From DASWED01 sp036394995 (GTDB taxonomy: Bacteria; Actinomycetota; UBA4738; JACQTL01): DNA of 8,957 nucleotides. Shown one piece after another: positions 7,196 to 8,957 of this stretch (position 1 is its first letter; each line of letters opens with the position of its first letter). The notes below the pieces were generated by a model. It was not told the origin of the DNA and did no database searches. It saw only the letters and a program-made list of their open reading frames with translations. The stretch is taken from assembly GCA_036394995.1 (NCBI GenBank), contig DASWED010000022.1:1-8957 (forward strand), given 5' to 3'. The position numbers and the translations under genes are program-made.

Positions 7196-7957
7196 ATGGT
7201 TCGGGCCCTCCTGTTCGCCGCCGCCGGCCTGCTGATCGGGTCCTTCCTCACCGTTGTGGTGCACCGCGTCCCCCGGAAGATGAACGTGGCCCGGGGACGA
7301 TCCATGTGCCCGGCCTGCGGCGCGGTGATCAGGGCCCGCGACAACGTCCCGGTGGCCTCGTGGCTCGTGCTCCGCGGGCGGTGCCGGAGCTGCGGCGCGC
7401 GGATCTCACCGATCTACCCCGCCACGGAGCTGGCCACGGCGGGGCTGTTCGCCGGGGCCTCGCTGGCCGTCGACGACATGTGGGTGGCCGTGCTCCTGTC
7501 GGCCTTCCTGGCCGTCCTGCTCTCCGTGGCCGCCATCGACGTCCAGCACCGCATCATCCCGAACCGGATCGTGTACCCCTCCGTGATCGTGGCGGCCGCC
7601 GCCGTCCTGGCCATCGACCTCGCGGGAGGCCCCCTGAACGCCGTCCACGGCCTGATCGGGCTGGCCGCGTTCGGTGGGGGGCTGCTGGTGATCGCGCTGG
7701 TGTCCAGGGGGATGGGGATGGGCGACGCGAAGCTGGCCGGGCTCATCGGGCTGGTCCTGGGGTCGATCGCCCTGTCCAGGGTGGGCGTCGCCGCGGCCAT
7801 GGCCATCCTGTTCGGGGGAATGGGCGGCATCGTGGCCCTGGCCATGGGCCGGGACCGCAAGAGCGCGATCCCGTTCGGCCCTTACCTGGCCGCGGGCGCG
7901 GCGGTGGCCGTGTTCGCCGGAGCCTGGATCGCCCGGGCCTATCTCCGCACCTTCTGA
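7196..7957 (+). CDS. pilD: Prepilin peptidase / N-methyltransferase PilD
   Basis: This 253-residue inner-membrane aspartic protease cleaves prepilin leaders after Gly and, in bifunctional forms, methylates the new N-terminus. The order of motifs is complete. GSFLTVVVHRVPR is at 15-27. A cytoplasmic methylation domain carries the tetracysteine pairs Cys38/Cys41 and Cys63/Cys66, and the YPATEL motif is at 74-79. The first catalytic Asp115 lies in AAIDVQHRIIP, the second, Asp177, in GMGMGDAKL, and IPFGPYL follows near the C-terminus. About seven membrane segments are predicted. The Cys set and both aspartates suggest a full, active bifunctional enzyme. It starts 37 bases after the PilX-like gene with which it is probably co-transcribed. 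The prepilins upstream with intact G/xxxxE sites (1-433, 2901-4316, 4316-5023) are its obvious substrates. No ribosome binding site is evident before ATG 7196. Confidence 0.96.
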   Translation: MVRALLFAAAGLLIGSFLTVVVHRVPRKMNVARGRSMCPACGAVIRARDNVPVASWLVLRGRCRSCGARISPIYPATELATAGLFAGASLAVDDMWVAVLLSAFLAVLLSVAAIDVQHRIIPNRIVYPSVIVAAAAVLAIDLAGGPLNAVHGLIGLAAFGGGLLVIALVSRGMGMGDAKLAGLIGLVLGSIALSRVGVAAAMAILFGGMGGIVALAMGRDRKSAIPFGPYLAAGAAVAVFAGAWIARAYLRTF

Positions 7958-7977
7958 CGAACCGGAACGACCTCCGG

Positions 7978-8013
7978 CGGACGGATCGCCGGGGACGGGC
8001 CCCGGTCCGTCCG
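7978..8013 (+). terminator. Terminator-like hairpin after pilD
   Basis: A two-part stem has an outer 8 bp, CGGACGGA/TCCGTCCG (7978-7985 with 8006-8013), and an inner 6 bp, CCGGGG/CCCCGG (7989-7994 with 8000-8005). A 3-base bulge (7986-7988) lies between them and the loop is ACGGG. It begins 20 bases after the pilD stop. There is no U-tract, but its strength and placement suit the end of the minor-pilin/pilD operon. Confidence 0.65.
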
Positions 8014-8023
8014 GAAGTGCACT

Positions 8024-8072
8024 CCGACCAGGGATCTTGTCGGTCTCCGGTCGTGTAGGTCGGAGGTCCGAC
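8024..8072 (+). other. Overlapping alternative hairpins in the pilD-HTH intergenic region
   Basis: Three short stems can form: CCGAC/GTCGG (8024-8028 with 8039-8043), CTCCG/CGGAG (8045-8049 with 8061-8065) and GTCGGA/TCCGAC (8059-8064 with 8067-8072). The last two share bases and exclude each other; the third has only a 2-base loop, so it is better seen as a 14-bp near-palindrome in DNA. This could be part of the pilD 3' end or a protein site. No known RNA family is recognised. Confidence 0.3.
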
Positions 8073-8086
8073 ATCCGCCTGTCCCC

Positions 8087-8096
8087 CATACGTATG
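8087..8096. repeat. Perfect 10-bp palindrome CATACGTATG
   Basis: CATACGTATG reads the same on both strands. It lies 16 bases upstream of the first TTGACT element at the edge of the AT-rich island. A dimeric regulator site is possible; its partner is unknown. Confidence 0.45.
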
Positions 8097-8153
8097 AGGC
8101 TCCTGAGCGCAATTGACTATTTCTGTTAATTACACTTATGTAGTTTAGCCTCA
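8095..8153. repeat. Inverted repeat TGAGGCT/AGCCTCA around an AT-rich segment
   Basis: The 7-bp perfect inverted repeat (8095-8101 and 8147-8153) brackets 45 bases that include the most AT-rich part of the window: 8111-8150 has 11 G/C in 40. The left arm overlaps the palindrome. It could be a looped operator or RNA stem; a transposon remnant is not supported because no target duplication or transposase is seen. Confidence 0.4.
8113..8142 (+). promoter_or_regulatory. Weak upstream promoter candidate P1
   Basis: TTGACT (8113-8118) matches five of six -35 bases. TATGTA (8137-8142) follows at an 18-base spacing and matches only the first half of the -10 consensus. It is within the AT-rich island and less convincing than P2. 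Confidence 0.3.
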
Positions 8154-8180
8154 AGTGCCGATAGGGGCCCAGTGAGATGT

Positions 8181-8209
8181 TTGACAACAAGTGTGACCAG
8201 AGTTAGTTT
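8181..8209 (+). promoter_or_regulatory. Sigma70-type promoter P2 for the HTH-pilM operon
   Basis: A perfect -35 TTGACA (8181-8186) is followed by a 17-base spacer and TAGTTT (8204-8209), which fits the actinobacterial TANNNT -10. It lies in an unusually AT-rich stretch (8171-8210 has 15 G/C in 40). Transcription would begin near 8216, giving a leader of about 90 bases before the HTH start at 8308. Confidence 0.6.
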
Positions 8210-8263
8210 TCGCACCCCCCGAACGACATGTTGCACGAGAGGGAAGGGAGGCAGGAGTTACGG

Positions 8264-8305
8264 ATGTTGAACTTGAGGCCCCTGTTGAAGTTGTGGAGGA
8301 TGTGA
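8264..8305 (+). CDS. Possible Leu-rich leader peptide before the HTH gene
   Basis: This ORF encodes MLNLRPLLKLWRM, five Leu in 13 residues, four of them TTG. ATG at 8264 has AGGAG (8253-8257) 6 bases upstream, and its stop lies 2 bases before the HTH start. The HTH ribosome binding site (GGAGG, 8295-8299) is inside the ORF, so translating or stalled ribosomes would affect HTH initiation. An in-frame ATG at 8228 would extend it to 25 codons but lacks a ribosome binding site. Its reality is uncertain. Confidence 0.35.
   Translation: MLNLRPLLKLWRM
8265..8296 (+). repeat. Imperfect direct repeat, 14 bases, period 18
   Basis: TGTTGAACTTGAGG (8265-8278) and TGTTGAAGTTGTGG (8283-8296) match at 12 of 14 positions. 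They lie in the leader between P2 and the HTH start, partly overlapping its ribosome binding site. Tandem half-sites of this kind could bind a winged-helix protein such as the neighbouring gene product. The repeat also produces the L-x-L pattern of the leader ORF. Confidence 0.5.
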
Positions 8306-8307
8306 CG

Positions 8308-8514
8308 ATGGGCAAGCGGCGACCGTTCGTGGGGGACCGTCTGCTCACCGTGGGCGAGGTCGCGGGGACCATGCGCGTCTCGAACATGACCGTCTACCGG
8401 CTGATCAAGAGCGGACAGCTGGCGGCGATCAGGGTCGGCAAGAACTACCGGATCCGGGAGTCGGACGTGAACCGGTACCTCTCGGATCGCTCGGTGCGGG
8501 TGGAAGGCGAGTAG
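8308..8514 (+). CDS. Excisionase/BldC-type winged helix-turn-helix DNA-binding protein
   Basis: This 68-residue protein is almost entirely one MerR-like winged HTH (HTH_17/excisionase family). Residues 13-33, LTVGEVAGTMRVSNMTVYRL, form the helix-turn-helix; GQLAAIRVGKNYRI (36-49) is the hairpin wing; ESDVNRYL (51-58) is the closing helix. Small actinobacterial proteins of this type act as transcription factors rather than recombination directionality factors, and no integrase is nearby. ATG at 8308 is chosen because GGAGG (8295-8299) is 8 bases upstream; GTG at 8293 would add five residues but has no such site. pilM begins 5 bases after the stop, so the two are surely co-transcribed from the upstream AT-rich promoter region. 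Control of the pilM operon, including its own gene, is a reasonable inference. Confidence 0.88.
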   Translation: MGKRRPFVGDRLLTVGEVAGTMRVSNMTVYRLIKSGQLAAIRVGKNYRIRESDVNRYLSDRSVRVEGE

Positions 8515-8519
8515 CGAAC

Positions 8520-8957
8520 GTGGCGAAGACGCGGATCGGTCTGGACGTGGGCTCGACGGCCGCCAGGGCCGTGGAGGTCAACGTCAACACGGACCCGCCG
8601 GTGCTGGTGCGTGCGGCGCAGGTGCCCATGCAGCCCGGCGCCATCGAGAACGGCGAGGTCCGCCAGCCGGAGGCCGTGACCGAGGCGCTGCGGGAGCTGT
8701 GGCGCCGGGGTGGGTTCAAGGGCAAGCAGGTCTACATGGGCGTGGGCAACCAGCGGGTGGTCGTCCGTGAGGTCGCCCTGCCCTGGCTGCCGATCAAGGA
8801 GCTGAGGGACTCCCTGCCGTACCAGGTGCAGGAGTTCATCCCGATCGCGGTGGAGGACGCGGTGCTGGACTTCGACCCTCTGGACGAGTTCGAGCAGGAG
8901 GGGCGCCGGATGATCCGGGTGCTCCTGGTGGCCGCACAGCGGGCCATGGTGGACGCG
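8520..8957 (+). CDS. pilM: PilM, actin-like pilus assembly ATPase (3' end outside window)
   Basis: PilM is a cytoplasmic actin-like protein that binds the N-terminus of PilN and links the PilNO inner-membrane platform to the pilus motors. The first 146 codons are present, somewhat under half of a usual 350-residue PilM. IGLDVGSTAARAVEV (residues 6-20) is the phosphate-1 motif of the actin/FtsA fold. VYMGVGNQRVVVREVALPWL and the following KELRDSLPYQVQEFIPIAVEDAVLDF stretch match the PilM core closely. It starts with GTG at 8520, 5 bases after the HTH stop; the nearest purine-rich sequence, GGAAGG (8502-8507), is 12 bases away, so translation may depend on coupling to the HTH gene. PilN and PilO genes would be expected beyond the window. 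Confidence 0.95.
   Translation, partial: MAKTRIGLDVGSTAARAVEVNVNTDPPVLVRAAQVPMQPGAIENGEVRQPEAVTEALRELWRRGGFKGKQVYMGVGNQRVVVREVALPWLPIKELRDSLPYQVQEFIPIAVEDAVLDFDPLDEFEQEGRRMIRVLLVAAQRAMVDA

Noticed and set aside
4924..7344. Very long minus-strand ORF (806 codons) opposite the PilX-like gene
   Set aside because: It is a shadow of GC-rich codon bias on the + strand. The product is an Arg/Val/Gly-rich low-complexity string, while the + strand gene has a pilin N-terminus and sensible extracellular composition.
7991..8087. GGGGAC and GTCCCC ends with a TAGGTCGGAGG-like segment suggested a tRNA
   Set aside because: There is no T8, no usable D-arm with the conserved G18G19, and no matching T-stem. 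The distance is long and the pairing is better explained by the pilD terminator hairpin.
7939..8190. Minus-strand 83-codon ORF across the AT-rich region
   Set aside because: It covers the pilD end, the terminator and the promoter region, has no ribosome binding site or coding bias, and its product resembles nothing.
8308..8514. Excisionase-like HTH as a sign of a prophage or integrative element
   Set aside because: No integrase, attachment site or phage genes are visible, and it is tightly joined to pilM. Small HTH_17 proteins in actinobacteria are often ordinary regulators.

Overview
This window is a type IV pilus gene cluster from a high-GC bacterium, most likely a member of the Actinomycetota. 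The evidence is the very GC-rich third codon positions, frequent GTG starts, a BldC/excisionase-type winged helix-turn-helix protein, an actin-like PilM of the actinobacterial kind, and a DUF318 permease paired with a TIGR03943 protein. No rRNA, tRNA or species marker is present, so a finer placement is not supported. All real genes are on the + strand.

Layout: (1) 1-433 is the end of a major-type prepilin gene, cut by the window edge at its cleavage site and closed by a strong hairpin terminator (457-484). (2) 500-2752 is a three-gene unit with no obvious pilus role: a DUF318/ArsP-type permease, its usual TIGR03943 partner (start overlaps the permease stop), and an unrecognised membrane-anchored protein. 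(3) 2753-2900 is a short intergenic stretch with two small hairpins and a possible 16-codon leader ORF. (4) 2901-7957 is a run of tightly spaced pilus genes: a PilV-like minor prepilin enlarged by three apparent beta-sandwich domains, a PilW-like minor prepilin, a 703-residue Cys-rich PilX/GspK-like protein, and the prepilin peptidase PilD. (5) 7958-8307 is a 350-base gene-free region. It holds a terminator-like hairpin, alternative smaller hairpins, a palindrome, an AT-rich island with a good sigma70-type promoter, and a possible Leu-rich leader peptide. (6) 8308-8957 is a small HTH regulator followed 5 bases later by the start of pilM, which runs off the window.

How they fit together: PilD would cleave and methylate the prepilins. 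The PilV/W/X-like proteins would form a priming or tip complex for a fibre built from the major pilin. PilM begins the inner-membrane assembly platform (PilN and PilO would be expected next). The HTH protein is placed to control at least the pilM operon. The most unusual content is the elaborated minor pilins and the AT-rich, leader-bearing control region before the HTH-pilM unit.
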